NCBI RefSeq assembly: GCF_024055795.1 | Contig: NZ_JAMXMY010000004.1 | Location: 124,001 to 188,000, forward strand | Reading direction: 5' to 3' | DNA: 64,000 nt | From: Actinoallomurus purpureus | Lineage (GTDB): Bacteria > Actinomycetota > Actinomycetes > Streptosporangiales > Streptosporangiaceae | In this document: one piece after another, positions 44,087-53,098 of the stretch | Layout of the letters: each line of letters begins with the position of its first letter | Position numbering within the stretch: position 1 is the first letter of the stretch | Notes under the pieces: generated by a model | Told to the model about the DNA's origin: nothing | Database searches by the model: none | The model's input: only the letters and a program-made list of their open reading frames with translations | Program-made: the position numbers and the translations under genes

Positions 44087-45544
44087 CTAGTGGTCGGATC
44101 GCTTGAATCCGAATGCGGCGAGCAATGCGGCCAGCGTGAAGGCTGCGCCACCGAGGAGAAACGCTGACTGATATGCCCATTCGGTCGGGAGGGTCAGAGG
44201 GCCGACGGGAGTCCGATACGGGACGGTTTCGCTCGCGAGAATCGTGACCACGATCGCCGTTCCGATGGCGCCACCAATGGTCCGCATGATCGAGTTGATC
44301 GAGTTCGCGACCCCCGTCTCGTGTGGCGCGACGTGCGTCACAAGCAGAGCAGGCATCGCCGCGTAGGCGACGGCAACGGCAACATTCGCGAGCACGAGTC
44401 CGACGATGAACTCGACGGAGTTCCCGTGCAGGAAGGCCATCGCCGCCAACGCCGCCGCTCCGAGCACGCTCGCACCGAGGAGCACTACTCGGGGTCCGAA
44501 GCGCGTGACGATCCGGCCGGCCATCGGCCCGAGCGGAATCGCCAGCACGGCGCCCGGCAGCATGTAGACCACGCTCGTACGAAGCACACTCGCGCCGAAG
44601 CCGAAACCTGCGACCTCGCGCGGCGTCTGAACGAAGAATGTCGCGCCGAGGAAGACGCTGAACATCGCGAAGCCGACGAACGCGGACGCGAGATTTGTGG
44701 CCAACACGGGCCGGCGCGCCAGAAGCGAGAGTGCGACCAGCGGTTCGCGAGTCCGCGCCTGGAGGAATCCGAAGCCCACCAACACGACCGCGGAGGCAGC
44801 GAACAGCCCGATCACCCGCGCCGAGGTCCAACCCCACTCGTGGCCCTGCGCGACAGGAAGCAACAGGGCGACCAGCCCCAACCCGAGGACGAGTGCACCG
44901 AGATAGTCGACCCGACCACCCTGGCCGGCGCGCCGCGGCAACGCCTTGGCTGCGAGCGCGAGCACAGCAACCGTCAGGACCACGCTGAGCCAGAAGATCC
45001 GGCGATAGTCGGCACCGTGCTGCGTAAGAACGCCAGTGGCTACGAGCGCGAATCCGCTTCCGACCCCAAGGGCGGACGCGGCGATCGAGAGTGCGTGGTG
45101 CAGCCGTGCGATCGGAAGTTCTTTGCGAAGCACGCTGATGGCCAGCGGGAACAGGCCGAAGCTTGCACCCTGGAGCACTCGAGCCGCGATCAGGAGGCCG
45201 ATCGTGTGGGTCGTCGCGGCGATGACGCTTCCGATGAGAGTGACGAGCAGGGCCGACAGCACGACGCGCCGATTCCCGTACACGTCTCCGAGTCGCCCGA
45301 ACAGTGGGGTCACGGCGGAGGCCGTCAGCATCGTCGCCGTGGCGACCCAGCCGACCGTTGTCGCACTGGTGTGCAGTTGCCGGCCGATCAGTGGCAGTGC
45401 CGGAACGACCAGCGTCTGGATCATCGAGAGCAGGAAGACGTTTGCCGCCATCGCGGGCAGCACGAGCCGTGAGTACGTCGCTGGGCGTGAGGCCGAGGGC
45501 GCCTCGACGGCCCCGTCAGTCCAGGTCTCGAGGGGGTGCGTCAT
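44087..45544 (-). CDS. MFS exporter, DHA2 (14-helix) type
   Basis: 485 residues from ATG 45544; a longer frame upstream overlaps the operator and the TetR gene, so is rejected. The N-terminus is hydrophilic, then SRLVLPAMAANVFLLSMIQTLVVPALPLIGRQL, motif A LFGRLGDVYGNRRVVL and about 14 helices through LLGGAAFTLAALLAAFGF. Likely expels a toxic small molecule by proton antiport. First gene of an operon with two enzymes and divergent from a TetR gene, suggesting resistance or detoxification of the same compound. Confidence 0.93.
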   Translation of the reverse strand: MTHPLETWTDGAVEAPSASRPATYSRLVLPAMAANVFLLSMIQTLVVPALPLIGRQLHTSATTVGWVATATMLTASAVTPLFGRLGDVYGNRRVVLSALLVTLIGSVIAATTHTIGLLIAARVLQGASFGLFPLAISVLRKELPIARLHHALSIAASALGVGSGFALVATGVLTQHGADYRRIFWLSVVLTVAVLALAAKALPRRAGQGGRVDYLGALVLGLGLVALLLPVAQGHEWGWTSARVIGLFAASAVVLVGFGFLQARTREPLVALSLLARRPVLATNLASAFVGFAMFSVFLGATFFVQTPREVAGFGFGASVLRTSVVYMLPGAVLAIPLGPMAGRIVTRFGPRVVLLGASVLGAAALAAMAFLHGNSVEFIVGLVLANVAVAVAYAAMPALLVTHVAPHETGVANSINSIMRTIGGAIGTAIVVTILASETVPYRTPVGPLTLPTEWAYQSAFLLGGAAFTLAALLAAFGFKRSDH

Positions 45545-45564
45545 GGCATGACAATGACACAGAA

Positions 45565-45579
45565 TCGACACAGTGTCGA
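45565..45579. promoter_or_regulatory. Perfect 15-bp TetR-type operator
   Basis: TCGACAC-A-GTGTCGA: seven-base perfect arms around one base, 20 bp upstream of the exporter start and 60 bp upstream of the TetR start. Size and position are those of a TetR-family operator controlling both directions. Confidence 0.75.
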
Positions 45580-45639
45580 GTATCGCCAACGTGGCGTCGG
45601 CCATAGCCGACTCCGCGTGGACAGCGTACGATCTCAGAC

Positions 45640-46266
45640 ATGGCGAGCGTGAAGACCCCGGTGCGACGGCGAGCAGGCCAGAGCAAAGGCGACCAGCGCG
45701 AGGCGCAAATCCTCGAGGCGACACGTGCGCTGCTCACTGACCGCGGCGTCAACGACCTGACCATCGACGGCATCGCGGGCGCGGCCGGCATCTCGCGGAC
45801 GACGTTCTACTTCTACTTCCCGACCAAACAGGCCGTCGTGATGGCGCTGCTCGAAGGACTGTGGGATCAGTTCAGTGCGACCTACCAGTGGCTCGAGAGC
45901 TCCGGACCGGACGCAACAGGTCTCCGCGAGCACCACCGCCTTGCCGCCGAGGTGTGGCGCGATCATCGATCGATTCTTCGCTGCACCACCGGCGCACTCG
46001 ACTACGAGCCGCTGGTCGAGTGGACGGAGCGAGCGCACGAACGCTTCGTGACTGGACTCGCCGCGAAGATCGAGCGCGACCAAGCCGTTGGAGCGGCACC
46101 CCTGGGGGTCGCTCCCCGAGCCCTCGCAGAGATCGTCTCCGACCTCCGCGACAAGCGATTCCCCGACCTTGCGGTTCGCTCGGGGAAGAGTCTTGAGCAA
46201 GGACTCGAGGACCTCACCGAAGTCGTCCTGCGAATTGTTTACGGCACGGTCGCCCAGCCGCGGTGA
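45640..46266 (+). CDS. TetR/AcrR-family transcriptional regulator
   Basis: 208 residues. N-terminal HTH (about 20-68): QILEATRALLTDRGVNDLTIDGIAGAAGISRTTFYFYFPTKQAVVMALLEG. The remaining alpha-helical domain binds the effector; it is variable and gives no ligand clue. Divergent from the exporter/hydratase/reductase operon with a perfect palindrome in between, so most likely the local repressor. Confidence 0.94.
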   Translation: MASVKTPVRRRAGQSKGDQREAQILEATRALLTDRGVNDLTIDGIAGAAGISRTTFYFYFPTKQAVVMALLEGLWDQFSATYQWLESSGPDATGLREHHRLAAEVWRDHRSILRCTTGALDYEPLVEWTERAHERFVTGLAAKIERDQAVGAAPLGVAPRALAEIVSDLRDKRFPDLAVRSGKSLEQGLEDLTEVVLRIVYGTVAQPR

Positions 46267-46559
46267 CCAGAGCCGTCGGCCCGGACGGCGGCCTACGCCG
46301 TCTGGCTTGCGAGCGCGAGCGGTTGCTCCTCGACGATGTCCAGGGCACGGTCGGGGCCAGCCCGACCGGCCGCACCCCCAGCGAGACGACGTTGTCGAGC
46401 TCGCCGACGTCACGCATGCTTCGCTGCGCGCGAGCGATGACGACCGCGCCCTCGGTTGAGGCGAAAAGCATCGGGTGTAGCTCGTCTTCAGGGACCCCGT
46501 CACCCCGAACGTTTCCGGCCGACTCCCCCGTTGGCCTCTCCCCCTCCTCGTGCTAGCGC

Positions 46560-46873
46560 GTACGGCTGGACCAGGTCCGGCTCGGCCTGGCCACGCTCGG
46601 GGTCGTCCTGGCGTCAATGGCGACCGGCGCTGCCGGGCCGGTCGACTTCGTCGCCCTGCTGGCACCGCAGATCGCCCGCCGGCTCACCCGTACGATCCAG
46701 ATCCCCCTGCTGTCCTCCGCGCTGGCCGGCGCTCTGGTCGTCGTCGTGGCGGACCTGCTGGCCCGCCGCCTGTTCGCCCCTATCGAACTGCCGGTCGGCG
46801 TCCTCACCGCCGTGGTGGGCGGCCCCGTTCCTGATGTGGCTCATCGTCCGTACCCGCAGCCGTTCCGGATGCA
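46560..46873 (+). pseudogene. FecCD-type siderophore permease, C-terminal remnant
   Basis: Plus-strand codons give VLASMATGAAGPVDFVALLAPQIARRLTRT followed by IPLLSSALAGALVVVVADLLARRLFAPIELPVGVLTAVVGGP, the conserved end of FecCD-family iron-siderophore permeases. At GGP the frame shifts: the expected FLMWLIVRTR continues in another phase. The first 200 or so residues are absent. No ribosome binding site or start. The region 46267-46559 upstream has no gene. Confidence 0.7.
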
Positions 46874-47019
46874 CCACCCCATGAGCCGTACCGGTACCAG
46901 CCGCCTCACAAGGCCTACTCGTCAGGGCATCGACCGCCTACCGGCGAAGCACCATCGAGCGCACCCCCGTTACCTTTTTCACTGTGGGCGGCCCGCGCCC
47001 AGCGCGGCGCGTCCTTCGA

Positions 47020-47350
47020 CGACGACACGGCCACCGCCCTCATCGCTCATCAGGTGGAGGTCCTGGACCTGATCCGGCAGCTCAACCATGAGCGCGGCCG
47101 CACTGTCGTCGCCGTCCTCCACGACCTCAATCAGGCCGCCCGCTACGCCGATCACATCGTCGCCATGAGGGCCGGCCGCATCATCGCCCAGGGTCCGCCA
47201 CGTGACGTCGTCACCGCGGAACTGGTCCGGGAGGTCTTCGGCCTGACGTCCGTCGTCGTCCCGGACCCGGTCACCGGCGGCCCGCTCGTCGTACCCGGCA
47301 TGGCGTGGCAGCCCACACCTCGTGAGGTCAGAACGCCTCGTCGAGGCTGA
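47020..47350 (+). pseudogene. FepC-type siderophore ABC ATPase, C-terminal remnant
   Basis: Reads TATALIAHQVEVLDLIRQLNHERGRTVVAVLHDLNQAARYADHIVAMRAGRIIAQGPPRDVVTAELVREVFGL, i.e. the part after Walker B, with the switch His in VLHDLNQAARYAD, of an iron-siderophore ABC ATPase. Walker A, Q-loop, signature and Walker B are missing. It lies about 150 bp after the FecCD remnant in the gene order of a normal siderophore importer, so one or more deletions removed the end of one gene and most of the other. Confidence 0.7.
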
Positions 47351-47579
47351 CCGTCCCTTCGACGGCGACCTGGTAGGCCGAGACGCGGCGCTGGATCTGC
47401 GGTTCGGCGATCGGACCCCCTCCGTCTCGGGGCGGGGCCTCTCGCTCTGGCGATTTCAGTCACAATTACGTTTTTTCAGTGGCACTTAAGCGCTCGAAAC
47501 GAGAGGGCTTCCCAACGCGCAGGTCACGGGATGCATTCAACGGCGGCCGGGGTGCCGGGCGCGGGCGGGCGCCGGACGG

Positions 47580-48476
47580 TCAGGTCGGCAAAGTGACCTT
47601 CCGGACCTCTGCGACCATGCGGGCGATCAGCGGCGTGGGGGCGTGGCGGGTCCAGACGATGCCGAGGTCAAAGGGGCTGCCGTCCGAGACGGGGATCCAG
47701 CGTAGGTTGCCGTTGGCGGGTGCCGACCCGCTGAGTGGTTCAGGGGCCAGCCAGATGCCGCGGCCGCGGGCGACCTCCAGCAGGCAGTCCTCCATGCTGT
47801 CGACCACCGGGCCCAGGGGCGGCGGGTCGCCGTCGGGGCGCGGGTCGGCGCGCCAGTACCGCTCGGCCTCTGCCGAGGTGAGCACGTTGGGGCGTACGAC
47901 CGGATCGGCGGCGAGGTCGGCGAGGGTCACGGCCTGCCGGTCGGCGAGCGGATGGCGGGTCGACAGGACGGCTACCCGGGCGTCGGTGCGGATCACCGCG
48001 TGGTCCAGCCCGACGCCGCCGATCGGCAGCCACATGAAGGCGGCGTGCGCCCGTCCGTCGCTGAGGAGTTCCAGTTCCTGTCTGGGGCTCGGCACGCTGG
48101 TGAGGTCGACCCGGAGTCCGGGAACGGCGGCCTCCAGCGCGTCGGCCACTTCGACGGCGAAAAGGTTGGTGGCGTAGGGGCAGCATGCCAGGCGGATGGT
48201 TCCGGCCTGCCGCTTGGCGGTCGCGCGTACGCGTTCGGCGAGTTCGGTCAGGTCGCTGAGCACGGTCTTGCCTCCGGCGGCCAGTTCGTCCCCGGCGGGG
48301 GTGAGCAGCACGCCGCGGGAGGTGCGGACCAGGAGCGCCAGTTGCAAGGAGCGCTCCAGCTGCTGGATGTGGCTCGACACCGCCTGCTGGCTCAGATGAA
48401 GCCGGGCGGCGGCCCGCGTGATGTTGAGCTCCTGTGCCACGGCCAGGAAGGACTTCAGACACCGGACATCAAGCAT
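47580..48476 (-). CDS. LysR-family transcriptional regulator
   Basis: 298 residues from ATG 48476 (GTG 48482 is possible). LDVRCLKSFLAVAQELNITRAAARLHLSQQAVSSHIQQLERSLQLALLVRTSRGVLLT is the LysR winged HTH. The effector-binding domain runs from about 88 to the end. Divergent from an alpha/beta hydrolase gene 130 bp away, its likely target. Confidence 0.93.
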   Translation of the reverse strand: MLDVRCLKSFLAVAQELNITRAAARLHLSQQAVSSHIQQLERSLQLALLVRTSRGVLLTPAGDELAAGGKTVLSDLTELAERVRATAKRQAGTIRLACCPYATNLFAVEVADALEAAVPGLRVDLTSVPSPRQELELLSDGRAHAAFMWLPIGGVGLDHAVIRTDARVAVLSTRHPLADRQAVTLADLAADPVVRPNVLTSAEAERYWRADPRPDGDPPPLGPVVDSMEDCLLEVARGRGIWLAPEPLSGSAPANGNLRWIPVSDGSPFDLGIVWTRHAPTPLIARMVAEVRKVTLPT

Positions 48477-48606
48477 GATCACACGCTAAGAGACAACGGC
48501 TCCCTGTGGCAGCAACCACGACTTGCTGTTTCCGCTCCCGCAGCCCGCTCAGGCAAGATCACATCACGGGCAGAGCCCTTCTTCTCTCTCAGGAACGAGG
48601 TGTGAG

Positions 48607-49545
48607 ATGTTCGACGTGACCACCGGCACGGCCGGCGCGGCCGACGGGGAGCGGGTGACGTTCACCAGCGGCGACCGGCCCCTGGTCGGGCGACTGTACC
48701 CGGCGGCCTTCGGTGACGGCCCCGCACCCGCAGTGGCGATCATCGGCCCGATGACGTTCGTCAAGGAGCAGGCGCCCCTTCAGTACGCGCGGCGCCTCGC
48801 CGCCAACGGCTTCACGGTCCTGATCTTCGACTCCCGCTACCGTGGGGAGAGCGGCGGCGAGCCCCGCTGCTTGGAGGACCCTGTCGCCAAGGTTCAGGAC
48901 CTGCGTGCGGCCGTGGGCTTCCTGGCCGCACGGCCCGACATCGACGCCGGCCGCGTCGCCGTGATCGGCGTGTGCATGGGCGGTAACTCGGCCGTCCATG
49001 CCGCCGCCGACGATCCGCTGATCCGCGCGGTCGCGGCCGTGACCCCGCACTTCCGCAACGCCGACGCCGACGCCCAGTGGCTCGGCGGTCCGCAGGCCGT
49101 CGCGGCCCGCCTGGCTCGAGGCCAGGAGGCCAGGGCCAAGTACGAGGCCACCGGCGAGGTCGAGTACGTACCGGCCGTGGACTCGGTCAGCCTCGAGGTC
49201 GGCATGCCCGGCCACCTCCCCTGGACCTGGTACCAGGCTCAGGCCGACCGCGGCATCTGGGAGAACCGGTACGCCGTGATGAGCGACGCCTCGCTGCTGA
49301 CCTACGAGAGCCTCAGCGCCGCCGCACGGTTGACCAAGCCGTTCCTGCTCGTCCATGGCGACAACTGCGCCCTGCCCGAGCAGGCCAAGCGGCACTTCGC
49401 CGTCGTGCCGACCAGCGACAAGCTGCACCTGCGGCCGGACACTCCCCACCTGTCCTTCTACGACGACCCCGCGGCCATCGACCCGACCGTCACCAGCCTC
49501 ACCGACTGGTTCGCCCGCCATCTCGGTCCCGGCGCGGGCGAGTGA
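48607..49545 (+). CDS. Alpha/beta hydrolase with Cys at the nucleophile elbow
   Basis: 312 residues from ATG 48607 (GAGG upstream); the longer frame to 48523 overlaps the LysR promoter region. Alpha/beta fold with IIGPMTFVKEQAPLQYARRLAANGFTVLIFDSRYRGESGG, nucleophile elbow VIGVCMGGNSAVHAAAD, a candidate acid in VHGDNCALP and a His in TPHLSFYDD. The elbow is GxCxG, as in dienelactone hydrolases, rather than GxSxG. It resembles the YcjY/DLH-like group; substrate unknown. Control by the divergent LysR protein is likely. Confidence 0.85.
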   Translation: MFDVTTGTAGAADGERVTFTSGDRPLVGRLYPAAFGDGPAPAVAIIGPMTFVKEQAPLQYARRLAANGFTVLIFDSRYRGESGGEPRCLEDPVAKVQDLRAAVGFLAARPDIDAGRVAVIGVCMGGNSAVHAAADDPLIRAVAAVTPHFRNADADAQWLGGPQAVAARLARGQEARAKYEATGEVEYVPAVDSVSLEVGMPGHLPWTWYQAQADRGIWENRYAVMSDASLLTYESLSAAARLTKPFLLVHGDNCALPEQAKRHFAVVPTSDKLHLRPDTPHLSFYDDPAAIDPTVTSLTDWFARHLGPGAGE

Positions 49546-49619
49546 CCCGCCTGCGCGGCAGGGCGCAGACCCGTGAAGCCCTCGGCCCCCGCGCTCCTAC
49601 CGCGTAGGCATCGCCGCCG

Positions 49620-51338
49620 TCATTGTCCGGTGCTTGGGGTTTCGTTCAGGTGGCGGATGACCTGCACGGAGACCGGTTGGTCCATTTCGGCCAGGACTTG
49701 GGTGGCCCAGGATGCCTCCACGACTGACAGGATCGAGGCGACTGTTCTGGGCGGAGTGTGGGTCAGGACGCCCCGGGCTTGTTCGATGGGCATTGCGCGG
49801 ACCACTGCCGCCGATGCCGCGACCTTCGCGGACATTGTTTCGACTATGGTTCCTGCCGGTCTTACGGCCATGTGTGCGAGCACGGCTGCGGCCGGTTGGG
49901 GCTTCAACTGGAGGAGCACGCTCGACGCGACTCTTGGCGGCACATTGTTGAACACCCGGCCGGCTTCGGCTTCGGGCATCGCTCGGATGACAGCGGCGGT
50001 GGGGCGGATCCGGGCGGACATTGCTCCGACCACGGCTCCGGCGGGTTTGTGCGCCATACAGGCCAGGATCTCGGCGGCTCGGGTCGACGGTAGCGCCAGC
50101 AGTACGACTGCGGCGGTCCTGGGCTGTGCGTGGTCCAGCACGCCTGCGGCATATTCGGCGGACATCGCGCTCATCATGCGGGCGGCGGCCGTGGTTTCGG
50201 ACGCCATGTCGTCCAGGACGCCGCCGGCGGCGCGCGGGCCCATTCTGGCCATGATCATGACAGCTCGTGTCGGGTCCCCGGCTGCCATTATGGCGAAGGG
50301 TGACAAGGGGGCGCGCCGGCCGTCGGGCCCGGCCGGTGCGGGGTCTTCCGGCCGGATCGGCTGCTCGGGCGTACGGAGCCCAGGCTTGCGCTGCTCGGGC
50401 TTCCGGTGGCGCGGGTCCGGCTGCTCCGGCTTCCGATGGCCGGGGTCCGGTTCCGGCGGTTCGGGGCGGGGCGGTGGCCCGGCGCCGGTGCGGACCGATG
50501 TGCTCTCAGCGACGATTCGGCCTAGTAGATGCGCTACTTCGTCGGCGCGCATTCGTGCGTCGGGTTCCCTGATGAGGAGGCGTTCGATCACCGGGCGGAG
50601 GCGATGTGCGCCGGTCAGGGGCGCCGGGGCCTCAGACTCGGAGAGTACCGCGAGCATGATCGCGACGTCCTTGTCGCGGTGGTAGGGCGAGTGTCCCTGC
50701 ACTGCCGTGTAGAGCGTTGCGCCCAATGACCACATGTCGGAGGCGGGGCCGACCTCGCCGCCTTCCATGATGCGCTCCGGGGCCATGTAGGCGACCGTGC
50801 CGATCACGGAACCCTCGCGAGTGAGGGGGCTGTGGCCCTCGATGGTCGCGATTCCGAAGTCCGCCAGCAGCACCTCGTTCGGCGTACGGCCGATGAGGAT
50901 GTTGGCGGGCTTGACGTCGCGGTGCAGCACACCCTCGGCGTGGGCGACGCACAGTGCGTCCAGTACGCGCAGACCGATCTCGGCGATGTAGCGCTCGGTG
51001 AGCGACTCCGGGGACCTCTGGATCAGATCGGCGAGAGAGTGACCCGCGATGTACTCCATCACGATCCACGGATCCCCATCCTCTTTGAGGACGTCGTAGA
51101 TCCGTACGATGCCGCTGTGCTGGAGGCGGGCGGCTGCCACCGCCTCACGCCAGGCTCTGAGTCTCAGTTGGGCGCGTTCCTTGGGGCCACCACCGTGCGG
51201 AAGAACGATCTCCTTCAGCGCCACGCGGCGGTCGAGGATCTCGTCGTGGGCGAGCCAGACGCCGCCCATCCCGCCCTCGCCGAGTTTGGAGGTGAGCCGA
51301 TAGCGCCCGGCGATCACCTGTTCGGAGCGGCCTCTCAT
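49620..51338 (-). CDS. Ser/Thr protein kinase with C-terminal helical repeats
   Basis: 572 residues. Kinase domain 10-275: GEGGMGGVW (20-28), Lys42 in VALK, HRDVKPAN (His139, Asp141), DFG (160-162), APE-type APERIMEGG, so it should be active. A Pro/Arg/Glu linker with repeated RKPEQ units (about 290-345) follows. Residues about 355-560 are Ala/Met-rich helical repeats (RAVMIMARMGPRAAGGVLDDM; AAEILACMAHKPAGAVVGAM; AAAVLAHMAVRPAGTIVETM) resembling MgtE N-domain/FliG-type superhelices. No transmembrane helix. Start overlaps the DUF4407 stop (ATGA), so the two are made together. Confidence 0.9.
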   Translation of the reverse strand: MRGRSEQVIAGRYRLTSKLGEGGMGGVWLAHDEILDRRVALKEIVLPHGGGPKERAQLRLRAWREAVAAARLQHSGIVRIYDVLKEDGDPWIVMEYIAGHSLADLIQRSPESLTERYIAEIGLRVLDALCVAHAEGVLHRDVKPANILIGRTPNEVLLADFGIATIEGHSPLTREGSVIGTVAYMAPERIMEGGEVGPASDMWSLGATLYTAVQGHSPYHRDKDVAIMLAVLSESEAPAPLTGAHRLRPVIERLLIREPDARMRADEVAHLLGRIVAESTSVRTGAGPPPRPEPPEPDPGHRKPEQPDPRHRKPEQRKPGLRTPEQPIRPEDPAPAGPDGRRAPLSPFAIMAAGDPTRAVMIMARMGPRAAGGVLDDMASETTAAARMMSAMSAEYAAGVLDHAQPRTAAVVLLALPSTRAAEILACMAHKPAGAVVGAMSARIRPTAAVIRAMPEAEAGRVFNNVPPRVASSVLLQLKPQPAAAVLAHMAVRPAGTIVETMSAKVAASAAVVRAMPIEQARGVLTHTPPRTVASILSVVEASWATQVLAEMDQPVSVQVIRHLNETPSTGQ

Positions 51339-52765
51339 CCGGCGTGCTCGTCGTCGAGGAACTCCGGGTCGTCGGGGAAGAGTTCACCGGCCTCAGGCAC
51401 GGGCTCATCCGGCGTGGTGGGACGCGCTGGGATGAACGATGCGTCATCGCCTCGGATCGTCGTGTCGCGTATGCTGCGCAGCTTTCGGTCCTCCCAGGTG
51501 TCCGGCGGTCGCGGTATGACGGGCCGTACCTGCGCGTGGTCGAGAGGTTCACTCACGGAGGGCGGCGGTTCGCTCGGCATCTCGGCGGTGACCGATCCTG
51601 GCCCGCTGTCCCAGATCCGGCTGACGTCGTCACCGTCCACGTCGCCGAACAGCTCCCGCATCTGCTCTTTCTTGAGCATTTCAGAGGCCACCCTTACCTG
51701 GGCGCGTTCCTCCAGTGCCAGGATCTTCTCGTAGCTGTTCGGCGGGCCGAAAGTGTGCAGGAGCTTGACGATGACGGGCAGACATTCGATCGCTGTGATG
51801 AACAGAAAAAGCAATATCTGCGCGGATCGCAGCGTGCCGTTCTTCTTGGCGACCTGATCGAGTGCCTGGAGCCTGATGAGCAGCCCCTTGGACGCTTTGT
51901 TGCTCGCCTCGTACGCCCGCTGGCGGGCCTGCTGTTGCTGCTGGAGGGTCTGGAGCTGCCGCTGTACGCCCGGAAGTGTCCCGCGCGCATAGTCGACCCG
52001 CGCCTGCCTGCCGTTGCTGTCGGTGGCGGTGAGCTCGCGCTTGCGGGCCTCGATCTGGGTGTTGAGGTCGTTCAGGTCACTCTGCGCCCGCCGGTAGCTC
52101 GTCTCCTTGGCCCTGGCCAGAGGGCCGTCACCGGCCGGTTTGCATGGGCCATAGAGCTGGCACTGCCAGTCCTTGAACTGCGCGTTGGTCGTCTTCTGTT
52201 GAGCGTCGCGCTGCTTGGTGAGCCCGACGACCTTTGCGTCGGAGCCCGGGTCCACCGGATCGTCGCCGCCCGACGAGATGACACGCTGCAGCCGTTGGGC
52301 CTGTCCCTGAAGCGCGGTGATCCCTTTTCCTACGTCGCCGTTGACTTGCTCCTTACGGAAGCCGTTGGCCTGGTTCTCCTGAATCTGGACGATCTGTACC
52401 TCGATCTCCGGCTTGAATATCTGGAGGACCAGCGGCGTGGAGATGACCAATCCGAACAACAGCGCGAGCACGAGTCGTGGAATGGCTGGAATGAAGTTCT
52501 TCCAGGCGCTTTCGTGTCGCTGAATAGAAGTTACGAGCCACCGGTCGAGGCTCATGATCGCCAGACTCCACGCCAGACCGAAGCCGATCGCGATGGGCAG
52601 CGCGACCATGAGTGCGGTGTTGAGTGCGAAGGTCATTGAAATACCGGCCATCACCGATGTGATGAGCACGGCACTGCCGATGCCCTCGTATTTACCGCGG
52701 TCGGTCGGGCAGCGGGCCAAGACCTCGGAGCGGGCCCCGGAAAGCCAGATCAGAAAACGTCTCAC
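51335..52765 (-). CDS. DUF4407 membrane protein
   Basis: 476 residues from GTG 52765 (GAGAGA upstream; GTG 52771 is possible). The N-terminus RRFLIWLSGARSEVLARCPTDRGKYEGIGSAVLITSVMAGISMTFALNT matches DUF4407. Three membrane helices occur in the first 115 residues (about 30-50, 53-75, 93-115). A long coiled-coil region (120-310, with QQQQQARQRAYEASNKASKG and a Cys pair CQLYGPC) follows, then a fourth helix (about 318-340, AQILLFLFITAIECLPVIVKLL) and a Pro/Asp-rich cytoplasmic tail. Function unknown. Coupled to the kinase gene; its tail, with Thr/Ser, could be a kinase substrate. Confidence 0.88.
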   Translation of the reverse strand: MRRFLIWLSGARSEVLARCPTDRGKYEGIGSAVLITSVMAGISMTFALNTALMVALPIAIGFGLAWSLAIMSLDRWLVTSIQRHESAWKNFIPAIPRLVLALLFGLVISTPLVLQIFKPEIEVQIVQIQENQANGFRKEQVNGDVGKGITALQGQAQRLQRVISSGGDDPVDPGSDAKVVGLTKQRDAQQKTTNAQFKDWQCQLYGPCKPAGDGPLARAKETSYRRAQSDLNDLNTQIEARKRELTATDSNGRQARVDYARGTLPGVQRQLQTLQQQQQARQRAYEASNKASKGLLIRLQALDQVAKKNGTLRSAQILLFLFITAIECLPVIVKLLHTFGPPNSYEKILALEERAQVRVASEMLKKEQMRELFGDVDGDDVSRIWDSGPGSVTAEMPSEPPPSVSEPLDHAQVRPVIPRPPDTWEDRKLRSIRDTTIRGDDASFIPARPTTPDEPVPEAGELFPDDPEFLDDEHAG

Positions 52766-52789
52766 GTGCACTCTCTCTGGAGGGGGAGA

Positions 52790-52936
52790 TCATGGACGCG
52801 AAGAGCATGCCCACCCGTCGCACATGCCGAGTGTCGTTCGGGGCGGAGGCGGAAGGCTCTCCCGATGGCCGGTTTCAAACCATTGACGACCTGAATCGGC
52901 AAATAACTCCGGCTGGCTGCATTCGGTCAAGTTCAT
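52790..52936 (-). CDS. Possible small peptide gene ahead of the DUF4407 gene
   Basis: 48 codons from ATG 52936 with GCGAGG eight to ten bases upstream, ending 24 bp before the DUF4407 start. The peptide begins MNLTECSQPELFADSGRQWF and ends GMCDGWACSSRP, with three Cys, of which two lie in a C-terminal CxxxxC arrangement. It could be a real small protein of the membrane-kinase transcript or a leader peptide. No family recognised. Confidence 0.3.
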   Translation of the reverse strand: MNLTECSQPELFADSGRQWFETGHRESLPPPPRTTLGMCDGWACSSRP

Positions 52937-52964
52937 GATGCTACCTCGCTGTTTTTGCGGCGTC

Positions 52965-53010
52965 TGTGTAAAAAGACACACTTGTCTGCCTGTGACTGTA
53001 TCAGTATGAT
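52965..53010 (+). promoter_or_regulatory. Predicted promoter with overlapping dyad
   Basis: TTGTCT (52982-52987) and TATGAT (53005-53010) with a 17-bp spacer form a good vegetative promoter about 90 bp before the zinc-ribbon gene. Just upstream TGTGT (52965-52969) and ACACA (52976-52980) flank AAAAAG, a possible operator. Confidence 0.55.
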
Positions 53011-53098
53011 CGACCCAGGATGGACTCCCTCGCATCCAATGACGGCGCGACCGAAACGGGATCAATGATCAAGGCCAATCTGAGGGCTATGGTCCGAA

